Source of the DNA: Neorhizobium tomejilense
GTDB taxonomy: Bacteria; Pseudomonadota; Alphaproteobacteria; Rhizobiales; Rhizobiaceae
Assembly (NCBI GenBank): GCA_002968845.1
Contig: PVBG01000004.1
Location: 186,001 to 250,000 of the forward strand
Reading direction: 5' to 3'
DNA: 64,000 nt
Shown here: piece after piece, positions 43,013-51,808 of the stretch
Layout: every line of letters starts with the position of its first letter
Numbering within the stretch: the first letter of the stretch is position 1
Made by a program: the position numbers and the translations under genes
The notes under the pieces: model-generated
What the model saw: only the letters and a program-made list of their open reading frames with translations
Database searches by the model: none
Told to the model about the DNA's origin: nothing

Positions 43013-43684
43013 TCAAAGCTCGATCTCGCCCGGCGCCGGCTGCGGCCAGCGCTGTAGAGCCTGCCGCCCGACCTCGGTGAGCCCATAGACGCCCTTATCG
43101 ATGCGCTCGAACCAGCCGTAATAATTGGCGCGCAGGATCGTGCCGGCGGTAGGCGCCGTCTGCTTCATGTCGCGCGGTCGAAGCGGGCCGCCGCTAAGCG
43201 CCGAAGCACAAGCGAGCGCCTGCTGGCGATAGGCGGTCATGACCGGGACCTTGGTGCTGCCGCCGACAGCCGGATCGCCTTTGCGCTTGCGATGTTCCTT
43301 GACCAGCCGCGTGCGCCGTTTCGGGTTGGTGCGCGGCATCGGCGAGACCGAACTGACCAGCACGCTGACCTCACCCTGATCCGAGACGCCGAGCATGCCG
43401 ATCCCGAGCCGGCGGCAGAGATCGCGATAGCGCTTGTCCGCCTCCCGACCCCTGCCCTTGGCGGAAACCCGCGCAGCAATCCACACCTCGTCCGAAACCC
43501 CGGCCCGGTCGACCGCCTGCAGGATCAGTTCGAGATTGAAGGTGAGCTTCAACTCGCAGATCACCACGACCGGCGGATCCGTCTCGCTCAACCCCACCAG
43601 ATCGCAGCCGCCCACCTCCCCCTTCACCTCGTATCCGAAGCTTTCGAGAAAGGTTTTGACGGGGAGATAAAGCGAAGTTTCCAT
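43013..43684 (-). CDS. DUF2161 family protein, PD-(D/E)XK nuclease-like
   Basis: A 223-residue protein whose N-terminal 100 residues resemble the PD-(D/E)XK nuclease core: an early Glu (VKGEVGG), CDLVGL supplying the Asp, then ICELKL supplying E-x-K. The C-terminal half is basic (TNPKRRTRLVKEHRKRKG) with a winged-helix-like end (RANYYGWFERIDKGVYGLTE). It is widespread in alphaproteobacteria as DUF2161. A nucleic-acid-processing role is likely from the fold but unproven. No restriction or phage genes are adjacent. Confidence 0.75.
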   Translation of the reverse strand: METSLYLPVKTFLESFGYEVKGEVGGCDLVGLSETDPPVVVICELKLTFNLELILQAVDRAGVSDEVWIAARVSAKGRGREADKRYRDLCRRLGIGMLGVSDQGEVSVLVSSVSPMPRTNPKRRTRLVKEHRKRKGDPAVGGSTKVPVMTAYRQQALACASALSGGPLRPRDMKQTAPTAGTILRANYYGWFERIDKGVYGLTEVGRQALQRWPQPAPGEIEL

Positions 43685-43723
43685 GCGATCCGGCGGCGGT
43701 GAATCAGTCAGTTCATGATAGCA

Positions 43724-44161
43724 CTACTCAGTGCGCTCAACCTGGCCGAAACGACGGCGCCGGTGAGCTTCCAGAATCTTGTCGCGGAGATGGGCAAAGA
43801 ACCGCGGCGGCAAAATTCCGAATTCGTAGCGAGCGGGTTTGGAACCCGGCACCGGCCTCAAATCCGGACCTGGCCAGATAAAATCGTTCGCTTCCGTCAC
43901 CACGATCCAAGATGGGATATCGTCCAACCCCAGGTGCGCTTTGAGTGCCGCCGGGATTTCGACTGCATCGGCCGGATCGTGCGGAGGAGCGTGGGTGACC
44001 GGTACTACCGTCACCACCTGCCGGCCTTCGATGACTTGTCGTGCCGCGACTATGGCGCAGGGCCGGTTCTTGGCGCCCTCCTCAATTCCGCGTCGACTTT
44101 CAACTGCCCAAAGATAAGAGTAACAAATGACGAGGCCTGGTCGCGGGACAGGAAGGCTCAC
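43724..44161 (-). CDS. PemK/MazF-like toxin of a type II toxin-antitoxin pair
   Basis: A 145-residue protein with the PemK-type opening PRPGLVICYSYLW and EGAKNRPCAIVAA, then a beta-rich VVTVVPVTHAPP. This is the layout of MazF/PemK mRNA interferases. GTG start overlaps the antitoxin stop codon (GTGA), so the toxin is made only after the antitoxin is translated. It should cleave mRNA at short sequences when the antitoxin is degraded. The family assignment rests on the N-terminal motifs; the RNase site is not visible directly. Confidence 0.75.
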   Translation of the reverse strand: MSLPVPRPGLVICYSYLWAVESRRGIEEGAKNRPCAIVAARQVIEGRQVVTVVPVTHAPPHDPADAVEIPAALKAHLGLDDIPSWIVVTEANDFIWPGPDLRPVPGSKPARYEFGILPPRFFAHLRDKILEAHRRRRFGQVERTE

Positions 44162-44418
44162 GCTTTCCAGTCTTTCAGCAGATCATCAAGGTCAGCATGA
44201 TCGGCGGACACGCTGCTGTTTGCGATGGCCTTCAGCGTGTCTTCGTCCAGATCTTCCACGTTGCGAGCGATGCGGCCCTTGATCGCCAGATCGAAGAATT
44301 CGGCTGATACCAGGACCGTATGGGTCCGGCCGTTCTTGGTTATAGCGACGGGCGAGCGCTGGGCCGCATCCTGATAGCGACCGACATTTTGCTGAAATTC
44401 GGTGGACGTAATTTTCAT
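44158..44418 (-). CDS. Phd/YefM-family antitoxin
   Basis: An 86-residue antitoxin. The N-terminal 55 residues are Phd/YefM-like (KITSTEFQQNVGRYQDAAQR then PVAITKNGRTHTVLVSAEFF) and form the DNA-binding dimer. The acidic C-terminal tail (DADLDDLLKDWKA-like, with many Asp) should wrap the toxin. GGGAG lies just upstream of the ATG. A palindrome 16-30 bp before the start is the probable autoregulatory operator. A Phd-type antitoxin with a PemK-type toxin is a mixed but known combination. Confidence 0.8.
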   Translation of the reverse strand: MKITSTEFQQNVGRYQDAAQRSPVAITKNGRTHTVLVSAEFFDLAIKGRIARNVEDLDEDTLKAIANSSVSADHADLDDLLKDWKA

Positions 44419-44433
44419 TTCAAGACTCCCTTC

Positions 44434-44457
44434 TATCTATTATAGATAAAATAGATA
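44434..44457. promoter_or_regulatory. toxin-antitoxin operator palindrome
   Basis: Perfect inverted repeat TATCTAT-T-ATAGATA at 44434-44448, with an extra half-site ATAGATA at 44451-44457. AT-rich and 16 bp upstream of the antitoxin start, so it probably overlaps the promoter and is bound by antitoxin or the complex. Confidence 0.65.
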
Positions 44458-44495
44458 TTCTTGCAATGGATCGACACCGGCCCTGCGTCCTCCGC

Positions 44496-46214
44496 CTACA
44501 TCGTCCCAACCTGCGCCGCGTGAAGTCTGGTATAGGCACCGCGCTTGGCGATCAGGTCCTGGTGGGTGCCCTGTTCGAGAATGCCGTTGCCGTCGATGAC
44601 GACGATGCGGTCGGCGCCTTGGATGGTGGCGAGGCGGTGGGCGATGATCAGTGTCGTGCGGCCTTGTGAGAGCTCGGCAAGCGAACGCTGGATGGCGCGT
44701 TCCGTCTCGGTGTCGAGCGCCGAGGTTGCCTCGTCGAGGATCAAGATCGGTGGGTTTTTCAGGAACATGCGGGCGATCGCGACGCGCTGTTTCTGGCCGC
44801 CGGAGAGTTTCACGCCGCGCTCGCCGATCACCGTGTCGAGCCCCTGCGGCAGGCCCGCGAGCATTTCTTCCAGCCGTGCCTGGCGCGCCGCCTCGACAAT
44901 ATCCACCTCGCTGGCGCCGAGGCGGCCATAGGCGATGTTCTCGCGGATCGTCCCGCCGAACAGGAAGACGTCCTGCTGGACGATGCCGATCTGCTGGCGC
45001 AGCGACACCTTGGTCATGGCGCGGATGTCGATGCCGTCGATGGTGATGTTTCCGGCCCCGATCTCGTAGAAGCGCGGTAGCAGCGAGCAGATCGTCGTCT
45101 TGCCGGCGCCCGAGGGGCCGACGAAGGCGATTGTTTCGCCGGCGCGGATCGAGAGGTTGACGTTTTCAAGCACCGGTTTGTCCGGGCTATAACCGAAGGA
45201 GACGTTCTGATAGGCGATCTCGCCCTTGAGGTGGTCGACGTCGACCGCATTGGGAGCATCGGCGACATCCGGCTCGGTATCGATCAGTTCGGTGAAGCGG
45301 CGGAAGCCGGCAATGCCCTTCGGATAGGTCTCGATCACCGAATTGATCTTCTCGACCGGGCGGAAGAATACCCCGACCAGCAGCAGGAAACCGATGAAAC
45401 CGCCGGCGGTCAGCTCGCCCGACAGCACGAAATAGGCACCGGCAATCATCACCACCATCTGGGTCAGCCGCATGCTCATGTAGCTGAGCGAGCTGCTCGC
45501 AGCCATGAGCTTGTAGGCATCGAGCTTGACGCGCCGGTAGTTCTGGTTGTCCTTTTCGAAAAGAGCGCGCTCGTGTTGCTCGTTGGCGAAAGCCTGGACC
45601 ACACGGATGCCGCCGACATTTTCCTCGATGCGGGCATTGAAATCACCAACGCGACCGAAGAGACGGCGGAAATTATCGGTCATTCGCCCGCCGAAATGGC
45701 TCGTCACCCAGGCGGTCAGCGGCACCACGACGGCGGTGATCATCGCCAGTTGCGGGTTGACCGAGAACATCAGCGCGAGAGCCCCGGCAAACGTCATGAT
45801 CGCGATGAACAGGTCTTCCGGTCCGTGATGGGCGACCTCGCCGATCTCCTCCAGGTCCTTGGTGAGGCGCCCGACGATATGGCCGGTCTTCTGATTGTCG
45901 AAATAGCTGAACGAGAGCTTCTGGAGATGGTTAAAGGCGGCCCGGCGCATGTCCGTCTCGATATTGATGCCGAGCATATGGCCCCAATAGGTAACGATCG
46001 CCATCAGGCCGGTATTGATTGCATAGATCACCAGCAGCGCCGCCGATGCGACCAGGATCAGCAGCCATTCGTGGCTGAGGAGAAGCCGGTCGACGAACAG
46101 CTTCACCGCCATCGGAAAGCCGAGTTCCAGCACGCCCGAAATGATCGCGCAGCCGAAATCCAGGATGAAAAGACCGCGGTATGGCCGGTAATAGGCAAAG
46201 AAGCGACGAAGCAT
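44496..46214 (-). CDS. ABC exporter, fused permease/ATPase (MsbA/ABCB-type)
   Basis: A 572-residue half-transporter. The membrane domain (about 15-310) has six spans. The nucleotide-binding domain (about 330-570) contains Walker A GPSGAGKTT, signature LSGGQKQRVAIAR and Walker B ILILDEATSALD. The start is MLRRFFAYYRPYRG, typical of the class; the frame extends upstream but without family sequence. It works as a homodimer, exporting lipids, drugs or peptides. The LysR gene lies upstream in the same direction, about 125 bp away. Confidence 0.92.
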   Translation of the reverse strand: MLRRFFAYYRPYRGLFILDFGCAIISGVLELGFPMAVKLFVDRLLLSHEWLLILVASAALLVIYAINTGLMAIVTYWGHMLGINIETDMRRAAFNHLQKLSFSYFDNQKTGHIVGRLTKDLEEIGEVAHHGPEDLFIAIMTFAGALALMFSVNPQLAMITAVVVPLTAWVTSHFGGRMTDNFRRLFGRVGDFNARIEENVGGIRVVQAFANEQHERALFEKDNQNYRRVKLDAYKLMAASSSLSYMSMRLTQMVVMIAGAYFVLSGELTAGGFIGFLLLVGVFFRPVEKINSVIETYPKGIAGFRRFTELIDTEPDVADAPNAVDVDHLKGEIAYQNVSFGYSPDKPVLENVNLSIRAGETIAFVGPSGAGKTTICSLLPRFYEIGAGNITIDGIDIRAMTKVSLRQQIGIVQQDVFLFGGTIRENIAYGRLGASEVDIVEAARQARLEEMLAGLPQGLDTVIGERGVKLSGGQKQRVAIARMFLKNPPILILDEATSALDTETERAIQRSLAELSQGRTTLIIAHRLATIQGADRIVVIDGNGILEQGTHQDLIAKRGAYTRLHAAQVGTM

Positions 46215-46339
46215 CGGACACTCTATGAAATCAATAGATGAGCAACAGTGGCAAGTTTTTGAACCCCGCTTAGCCGGGTTCGCCGGCGAGGTAAACCTCC
46301 GCTCTCCTGATCGCCCGGACAATGGATACAGGATAGATA

Positions 46340-47281
46340 TCAGGCGCGGCGGCCGCGCAACAGGATGCGGGCCGAGGTATGCGGTTCGGCGAGCTGATCT
46401 GCCTCCAGCGAGGAAAACAGCCAGTCGATGAAGACCCGCACGATCGGTGCCGAACGCATGGCCGGCCGGCAGGCGACGTAGAACGCATCGTTGGCCGGAA
46501 CGCTCAGGTCGAAAGGCACGACCAGTTCGCCGCGGGCAATCAGCTTGCTGGCGGTGATCGTGTCGCCGAGCGCGATCCCCTGGCCGTGCAGCGCGGCTTC
46601 CGTCGAAAACCGCGCGTCGCCCATGAAATATTGCTGCCGGCGCGGCAGATCGACGGCGTCGGCGGCGGAAAGCCAGGTGTTCCACTCACGCCCGTCCGCG
46701 TCGCCATGCAACAGGACATGGTCTTCGAGATCGCGCATCGAACGCAGCGGCCGGCTGTTGAGCAGGGTCGGGCTGGCGACCGGAAAGAGTTGCAGGTTGC
46801 TCCAGAGCCGCGTCCAGGCATCCGGCCAGTTTCCGTCACCATAAAGGACGGCGACGTCGACATCCGAGGAATGCAGCACGGCCGGATCGTTGGAGGCGGC
46901 AAGCTTCAGCCTGACCCCGGGAAACTGTTCGGTGAAGGAATTGAGGCGCGGGACGATCCAGAAGGACAGCAGCGCCGGCACGCAGGTGATCGACAATTCG
47001 CCTGATGTCGCCGGCCGCTTCATCAGCGCCGTCGCGGCGGCGATCTCGCCGAAGGCCTGGCTGACCGCCGGCAATAACAGCGCGCCCTCCGAGGTGAGCT
47101 TCAGCCGCTTGGCGCCGCGTTCGAACAGCGAGACCTGCAGCGAGCTTTCCAGCGCCTTGATCTGGTGGCTGACCGCGCCGTGGGTGACGTTGAGCTCCCG
47201 GGCCGCTGCAGAAACCGAGCCGCGGCGGGCCGTGGCCTCGAAGGCGCGCAGCGGATTGAGGGGCGGCAGGCGGTTGCTCAT
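46340..47281 (-). CDS. LysR-family transcriptional regulator (GcvA-like)
   Basis: A 313-residue regulator opening with PPLNPLRAFEATARRGSVSA and the helix-turn-helix AARELNVTHGAVSHQIKALE, both hallmarks of the GcvA branch of LysR proteins. The rest is the effector-binding domain. It is divergent from the ureohydrolase gene at 47464 across about 180 bp, so it is the likely activator of that guanidino/polyamine gene cluster, with the guanidino compound or product as effector (inference). Confidence 0.9.
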   Translation of the reverse strand: MSNRLPPLNPLRAFEATARRGSVSAAARELNVTHGAVSHQIKALESSLQVSLFERGAKRLKLTSEGALLLPAVSQAFGEIAAATALMKRPATSGELSITCVPALLSFWIVPRLNSFTEQFPGVRLKLAASNDPAVLHSSDVDVAVLYGDGNWPDAWTRLWSNLQLFPVASPTLLNSRPLRSMRDLEDHVLLHGDADGREWNTWLSAADAVDLPRRQQYFMGDARFSTEAALHGQGIALGDTITASKLIARGELVVPFDLSVPANDAFYVACRPAMRSAPIVRVFIDWLFSSLEADQLAEPHTSARILLRGRRA

Positions 47282-47463
47282 CTTGGTCCCGGACTGATCC
47301 TCGAATTGATCTTAAGTGTTAGTTTTTCTCACAGCCACTGCTAGAACAATCTCAATTGCTTTTCCACCCGCACCTGACGGATAATGATGAAAACAAGGGC
47401 GCCAAGCCCAGTGGAACAAAAATTAGGCTGCACACAAGCGGCTGGCAGACAGGCGAGGCGATC

Positions 47464-48522
47464 ATGACATTCGACGCGAAGAAGCTCGACGAATTGCGCG
47501 CAAAATACCTCGACAGCCGGGGCGGCGAGATTTTTGACCCGAAATTCAAAAAGGTCGGCGAGAAAATCTTCGACAAGGCCGGCACCCGCGTCGCGCCCTA
47601 TGCGGGCATTCCCACGCTTCTCGATGCGCCCTACAGGCCGCTCGATGCGGAGAACCCGGATTTCGGCGACCTGCAGGTGGCGATGGTCGGCATGCCGATG
47701 GATCTCGGTGTCACCAACCGGCCGGGCTCGCGCTTCGGACCGAGGGCGCTGCGCACGATCGAGCGTGTCGGCCCCTATAACCACGTGATGGAATGCGCGC
47801 CGATCTACGAACTGAATGTCGCGGATATCGGTGACGTGGCCTTCCGCAGCCGCTATCGGCTGGAAATGAGCCATGACGACATCGAAAAGCGCGTCGGCCA
47901 GATCGTTGATGCGGGCGTGCTGCCGCTCTCGGTCGGCGGCGACCATTCGATCACCCATCCGATCCTGAAGGCGGTCGGCAAAAAGGCGCCGGTCGGCATG
48001 ATCCATATCGACGCCCATTGCGATACGAGCGGCTTTTTCGACGAGACCAAGTTCCACCACGGCGGTCCCTTCCGCAACGCGGTGCTCGACGGCGTGCTCG
48101 ACCCGACCCGGACGATCCAGATCGGCATCCGCGGCGCTGCCGAATATCTCTGGGAGTTCTCCTACGAGTCCGGCATGACCGTCATCCACGCCGAGGAAGT
48201 GACCGGCATGGGGCTTCCGGCGATCATCGAGAAGGCGAAAAAGATCGTCGGCGACGGCCCGACCTATGTTTCCTTCGATATCGACAGCCTCGACCCGAGT
48301 TTTGCACCTGGCACCGGCACGCCCGAGATCGGCGGGCTCACCACCCGCGAAGTGCTGGAACTGGTCCGCGGGCTCAAGGGCATCAACATCGTCGGCGGCG
48401 ACGTGGTCGAGGTGGCGCCGCAATATGACGCGACCAACAACACCGCCCATGCGGGCGCCCAGATATTGTTCGAAATCCTGAGCCTGATGGTCTTCAGCCC
48501 TTCCGTGAAGGACCGCGCCTGA
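47464..48522 (+). CDS. ureohydrolase of the agmatinase/guanidinobutyrase family
   Basis: A 352-residue arginase-superfamily enzyme that removes urea from a guanidino compound. Mn ligands are visible in GGDHSI, HIDAHCDT and SFDIDSLDPSFAPGTGTPE. The length, with about 30 extra N-terminal residues, suits guanidinobutyrase/guanidinopropionase-type enzymes better than short agmatinases. I chose the ATG at 47464, where family sequence begins. It precedes a spermidine/putrescine-type importer, so uptake and hydrolysis of a guanidino-alkyl compound are probable. The exact substrate is not determined. Confidence 0.87.
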   Translation: MTFDAKKLDELRAKYLDSRGGEIFDPKFKKVGEKIFDKAGTRVAPYAGIPTLLDAPYRPLDAENPDFGDLQVAMVGMPMDLGVTNRPGSRFGPRALRTIERVGPYNHVMECAPIYELNVADIGDVAFRSRYRLEMSHDDIEKRVGQIVDAGVLPLSVGGDHSITHPILKAVGKKAPVGMIHIDAHCDTSGFFDETKFHHGGPFRNAVLDGVLDPTRTIQIGIRGAAEYLWEFSYESGMTVIHAEEVTGMGLPAIIEKAKKIVGDGPTYVSFDIDSLDPSFAPGTGTPEIGGLTTREVLELVRGLKGINIVGGDVVEVAPQYDATNNTAHAGAQILFEILSLMVFSPSVKDRA

Positions 48523-48596
48523 CATAAACTGCATTCAACAAGGGAACTCGCCGGCCGGCGAAGCACCGGCAGGCCTAAAAAACAAAGGAGAACATC

Positions 48597-49685
48597 ATGC
48601 ATGACATTCTGAATGCCAAACTGGGCCGTCGTAGCGTGCTCGGTGCCGGCCTCGCCGGCGCCTCCATGCTGGCCATGCCCTCGGTGCTGCGCGCCCAGGA
48701 CAAGTCGCTGAAGGTCGGCGTCTATGGCGGCTTCTTCAAGGATTCGTTCGACAAGAACATCTTTCCGGACTTCACCAAGGCGACCGGCATCGCCATCGAA
48801 TCCGTCGCCGAGCCGACCGGCGAAGCCTGGCTGGTTCAGCTCGAACAGGCCGCCAAGGCGGGTGCCGCCCCGGCCGACGTCTCGATGATGTCGCAGGTCG
48901 CCATGCTGAAGGGCCAGACGACCAAGCTCTGGGCGCCGCTCGACGCCGCTAAACTGCCGAATTCCAAGAACCTCATCGACAACTTCGTCAACAAATATCC
49001 GGACGGCAAGATCGCCGGCATCGGCGCCGTTTCCTGGTACATCACGCTGGTGACCAATACGCAGGCCTACAAGGAAGCCCCGACCTCCTGGGCAGCCCTG
49101 TGGGACAAGGCGAATGCCGACAAGCTCGGCCTATTGGCACTCGTCTCCAACTCCTTCCTGCTCGAAGTGACGGCAAAGACCTTCATGGGCGGCACCAAGG
49201 CGCTGGATACCGAGGAGGGCATCCTCAAGGCGCTCGAAAAGCTCGCGGAAGTGAAGCCGAATGTCCGCCTCTGGTATCGCGACGAGGCGCAGTTCGAACA
49301 GGCGCTGAAGTCGGGCGAAATTCCGATGGGCCAGTATTACCACGACGTCACCGGCCTTGCCGCCTCTCAAGGAAGCCCCGTCCGCTCGACCTTCCCGAAG
49401 GAAGGCGGCATCCAGGACAGCGGCTGCTGGGCGCTGTCGCGTGCCTCGAAGAAGACCGAGGAAGCGCATACGTTCATCAATTACATGTGTCAGCCGGCCA
49501 TCCAAGCGACGCTGTCGCGGAAAGTCGGCACCTCGCCGACCGTCAAGCGCGACCTGCTCGACCTCACCGCCGCCGAATTCGCCTCGGTCTCCTCCGATAT
49601 CGAGCCGATCATCCCGCGCTACGATCTCTACCAGACCAAGTCCGACTTCCTGAACCAGAAGTGGACGGAGATGATCGCAGGGTGA
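48597..49685 (+). CDS. spermidine/putrescine-type ABC transporter substrate-binding protein
   Basis: A 362-residue periplasmic receptor of the PotD/PotF class. The signal peptide is twin-arginine-like (GRRSVLGAGLAGASMLAMP, cleavage after LRAQ). The mature part begins KSLKVGVYGGFFKDSF. The family end is YQTKSDFLNQKWTEMIAG. AAGGAG is present just before the ATG. It follows the ureohydrolase by 75 bp and precedes, after an intergenic repeat, its ATPase and permeases. Cationic polyamine-like or guanidino ligands are expected. Confidence 0.9.
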   Translation: MHDILNAKLGRRSVLGAGLAGASMLAMPSVLRAQDKSLKVGVYGGFFKDSFDKNIFPDFTKATGIAIESVAEPTGEAWLVQLEQAAKAGAAPADVSMMSQVAMLKGQTTKLWAPLDAAKLPNSKNLIDNFVNKYPDGKIAGIGAVSWYITLVTNTQAYKEAPTSWAALWDKANADKLGLLALVSNSFLLEVTAKTFMGGTKALDTEEGILKALEKLAEVKPNVRLWYRDEAQFEQALKSGEIPMGQYYHDVTGLAASQGSPVRSTFPKEGGIQDSGCWALSRASKKTEEAHTFINYMCQPAIQATLSRKVGTSPTVKRDLLDLTAAEFASVSSDIEPIIPRYDLYQTKSDFLNQKWTEMIAG

Positions 49686-49710
49686 TTTAAATCCGTATAA
49701 GGTCGGAGCC

Positions 49711-49877
49711 GGAAGCCCCCTCACCCGGCCTCCGCTTCGCTCGGCCACCGACCGGGATGAGCCACTTGTCTCGTCCCGTCCTTCGGACCCCCATGGGGAG
49801 AGGAAGGAAGAGCGACGGCACGGCATATCTCTTCTCCCCTTGGGGAGAAGGTGTCGGCAGGCGGATGAGGGGGTCCT
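49711..49877. repeat. RIME-like rhizobial intergenic repeat
   Basis: A 167 bp intergenic element bounded by inverted ends CCCCCTCA (49716-49723) and TGAGGGGG (49866-49873). It is rich in internal palindromes (GGCCTCCGCTTCGCTCGGCC; CTCCCCTTGGGGAG). Its sequence style matches the RIME family known from Rhizobium and Agrobacterium, which occurs between genes within operons. It separates the binding-protein gene from the transporter ATPase gene and could form structured RNA there. Recognition is from memory of the family, not a search. Confidence 0.65.
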
Positions 49878-49919
49878 TACTCTTCGTCAATTGGGAGAGT
49901 CTTAAACCGCGGAGACCGA

Positions 49920-50957
49920 ATGTCCGGATTGAACCTCAACCATGTGACGAAGCAGTTCGGCAACTTCACGGCCGTCAACGACGTGAGCCTCTCGGTTCCG
50001 GACGGCACGTTCGTCTGCCTGCTCGGACCATCCGGCTGCGGCAAGACCACGCTGATGCGGATGATCGCCGGCCTCGATCTGCCGACTAAAGGTTCGATCG
50101 AGCTCGGCGGCGCCGATATCACCGCGGTACCCACCCACAAGCGCGACCTCGGCATGGTCTTCCAGTCGCTGGCGCTGTTTCCGCACCTGACGGTCGGCGA
50201 GAACATCGCCTATTCGCTGCGCATCCGCGGTACGCCCAAGGACGTGCAGAAGAAACGCGTCGACGAACTGCTGGCGATGATCCATCTGCCGGGCTTTGCC
50301 GATCGTTCGGTGGCAAAACTCTCCGGCGGCCAAAGGCAGCGCGTGGCGATCGCCAGGGCGCTCGCCATCTCGCCAAAGCTTTTCCTGCTGGACGAGCCGC
50401 TGTCGGCGCTCGATGCGAAGCTGCGCGAGGCGATGCAGGTGGAACTGCGCCAGCTGCAGCAGCGTCTCGGCATCACCACCATCGTCGTCACCCATGACCA
50501 GCGCGAGGCGATGACCATGGCCGATACGGTCGTCGTCATGAACAGCGGCGAGATCCGCCAGGCGGCCGCACCGGTCGATATCTACCGCCGCCCGGCCGAC
50601 AGTTTCGTTGCCGACTTCATCGGCCAGACCAACCTCCTGCCCGTCGTAGCCGACAGCGCCGGCCGCGCCAGCGTACTCGGCGAGATGATCGAGGGCATTT
50701 CGCTCCCCACTGGTGCGGCAAAAGGCTTGCTGTCGGTGCGGCCGGAGGACGTGCAGCTCACCGCGGCCGGCCATGGCGCGATTGCCGGCACCGTCACCTT
50801 CATCCGCGATCTCGGCGGCGCCATCGAAACCTTCGTGGAGGCGAGCGGCACCCAGGTGATCGCGGTGTCTTCGCCGCGCAACCGGCCGGACGTCTCGGTC
50901 GGCCAGAGCGTCGGCATAAGGCTCGATCCGGCCACCAGCGTGGTGCTCGCCCGATGA
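49920..50957 (+). CDS. spermidine/putrescine-type ABC transporter ATPase (PotA-like)
   Basis: A 345-residue importer ATPase. The first 235 residues hold Walker A GPSGCGKTTL, signature LSGGQRQRVAIARAL and Walker B LFLLDEPLSALD. The rest is a TOBE regulatory domain (RPEDVQLTAAG, GTVTFIRDLGGAIE). GGAG upstream of the ATG. Its stop overlaps the first permease start (ATGA). Operon partner of the binding protein at 48597 and the two permeases. Confidence 0.93.
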   Translation: MSGLNLNHVTKQFGNFTAVNDVSLSVPDGTFVCLLGPSGCGKTTLMRMIAGLDLPTKGSIELGGADITAVPTHKRDLGMVFQSLALFPHLTVGENIAYSLRIRGTPKDVQKKRVDELLAMIHLPGFADRSVAKLSGGQRQRVAIARALAISPKLFLLDEPLSALDAKLREAMQVELRQLQQRLGITTIVVTHDQREAMTMADTVVVMNSGEIRQAAAPVDIYRRPADSFVADFIGQTNLLPVVADSAGRASVLGEMIEGISLPTGAAKGLLSVRPEDVQLTAAGHGAIAGTVTFIRDLGGAIETFVEASGTQVIAVSSPRNRPDVSVGQSVGIRLDPATSVVLAR

Positions 50958-51808
50958 GACGCGAACCGCCGCAGCGTCTTGCCGATTACGGGCCGCTCTT
51001 TTTCCCGGCGGGCATGCTGATCGTGTTCTTCGTGGTGCCGTTCGCCACGATGATCGCGGTGTCCGTCTTTCAGCGTGAACAGGGCGGTTTCTATACGCCC
51101 GCCTTCGTATTCGACAACTACGCCCGCTTTCTCAGCCTGTTCTTCGGCAAGGTCCTCGGCTTTTCGCTGTTCCTGGCGATCGCCGTCGCGGCGGCCTGCG
51201 TGGTGATCGGCATTCCCTTCACCTATCTCCTCTCCCGCTCGCCTCGACGAATCCAGATCGTCTGGCTGGTGGCGCTGCTCTCCATCCTGTCGCTTTCGGA
51301 AGTGATGATCGGCTTTGCCTGGTCGACGCTGTTTTCGCGCACCGCCGGCATCACCAACCTGCTCGTCTGGCTGGGGCTGATGGCCCAGGCCCAGGCACTG
51401 ACCCCGAGTTTCGGCGCGGTCATGACTGCCATGACCTACCAGGCCTTCCCCTATACCGTCCTGGTCCTCTATCCGGCGCTGGTGCGCCTCGACCCGACGC
51501 TCACCGAAGCGGCGCGCACGCTCGGCGCCTCGCCGGTCAAGGCCTTCTTCACCGTCGTGGTGCCGGCGCTGCGCAACACCATTCTGGCGACGCTGATCAT
51601 GGTCTTCATCTTCGCGCTCGGCTCCTATCTGCTGCCGCAGCTTCTCGGAAGGCCGCAGCACTGGACGCTGTCGGTGCTGATCACCGACCAGGCGATCTAC
51701 CAGTCGAACATGCCGTTTGCCGCCGCCATGGCCGTTTTCCTCGTGCTCGTGTCGCTGGGGCTGGTTGGCCTGGCGCTTTATGCTGGACAGCAGAGGCAAG
51801 CGAAATGA
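50954..51808 (+). CDS. spermidine/putrescine-type ABC transporter permease (PotB-like)
   Basis: A 284-residue inner-membrane permease, six spans, the first near residues 14-34 (YGPLFFPAGMLIVFFVVPFA). The EAA loop reads EAARTLGASPVKAFFTVVVP. It overlaps both neighbours by 4 bp. Confidence 0.92.
   Translation: MRREPPQRLADYGPLFFPAGMLIVFFVVPFATMIAVSVFQREQGGFYTPAFVFDNYARFLSLFFGKVLGFSLFLAIAVAAACVVIGIPFTYLLSRSPRRIQIVWLVALLSILSLSEVMIGFAWSTLFSRTAGITNLLVWLGLMAQAQALTPSFGAVMTAMTYQAFPYTVLVLYPALVRLDPTLTEAARTLGASPVKAFFTVVVPALRNTILATLIMVFIFALGSYLLPQLLGRPQHWTLSVLITDQAIYQSNMPFAAAMAVFLVLVSLGLVGLALYAGQQRQAK

Noticed and set aside
46262..46285. Hairpin GAACCCCG/CGGGTTC between the LysR and exporter genes
   Set aside because: Reading in the direction of the LysR gene it is followed by A residues, not T, so it is not a rho-independent terminator.
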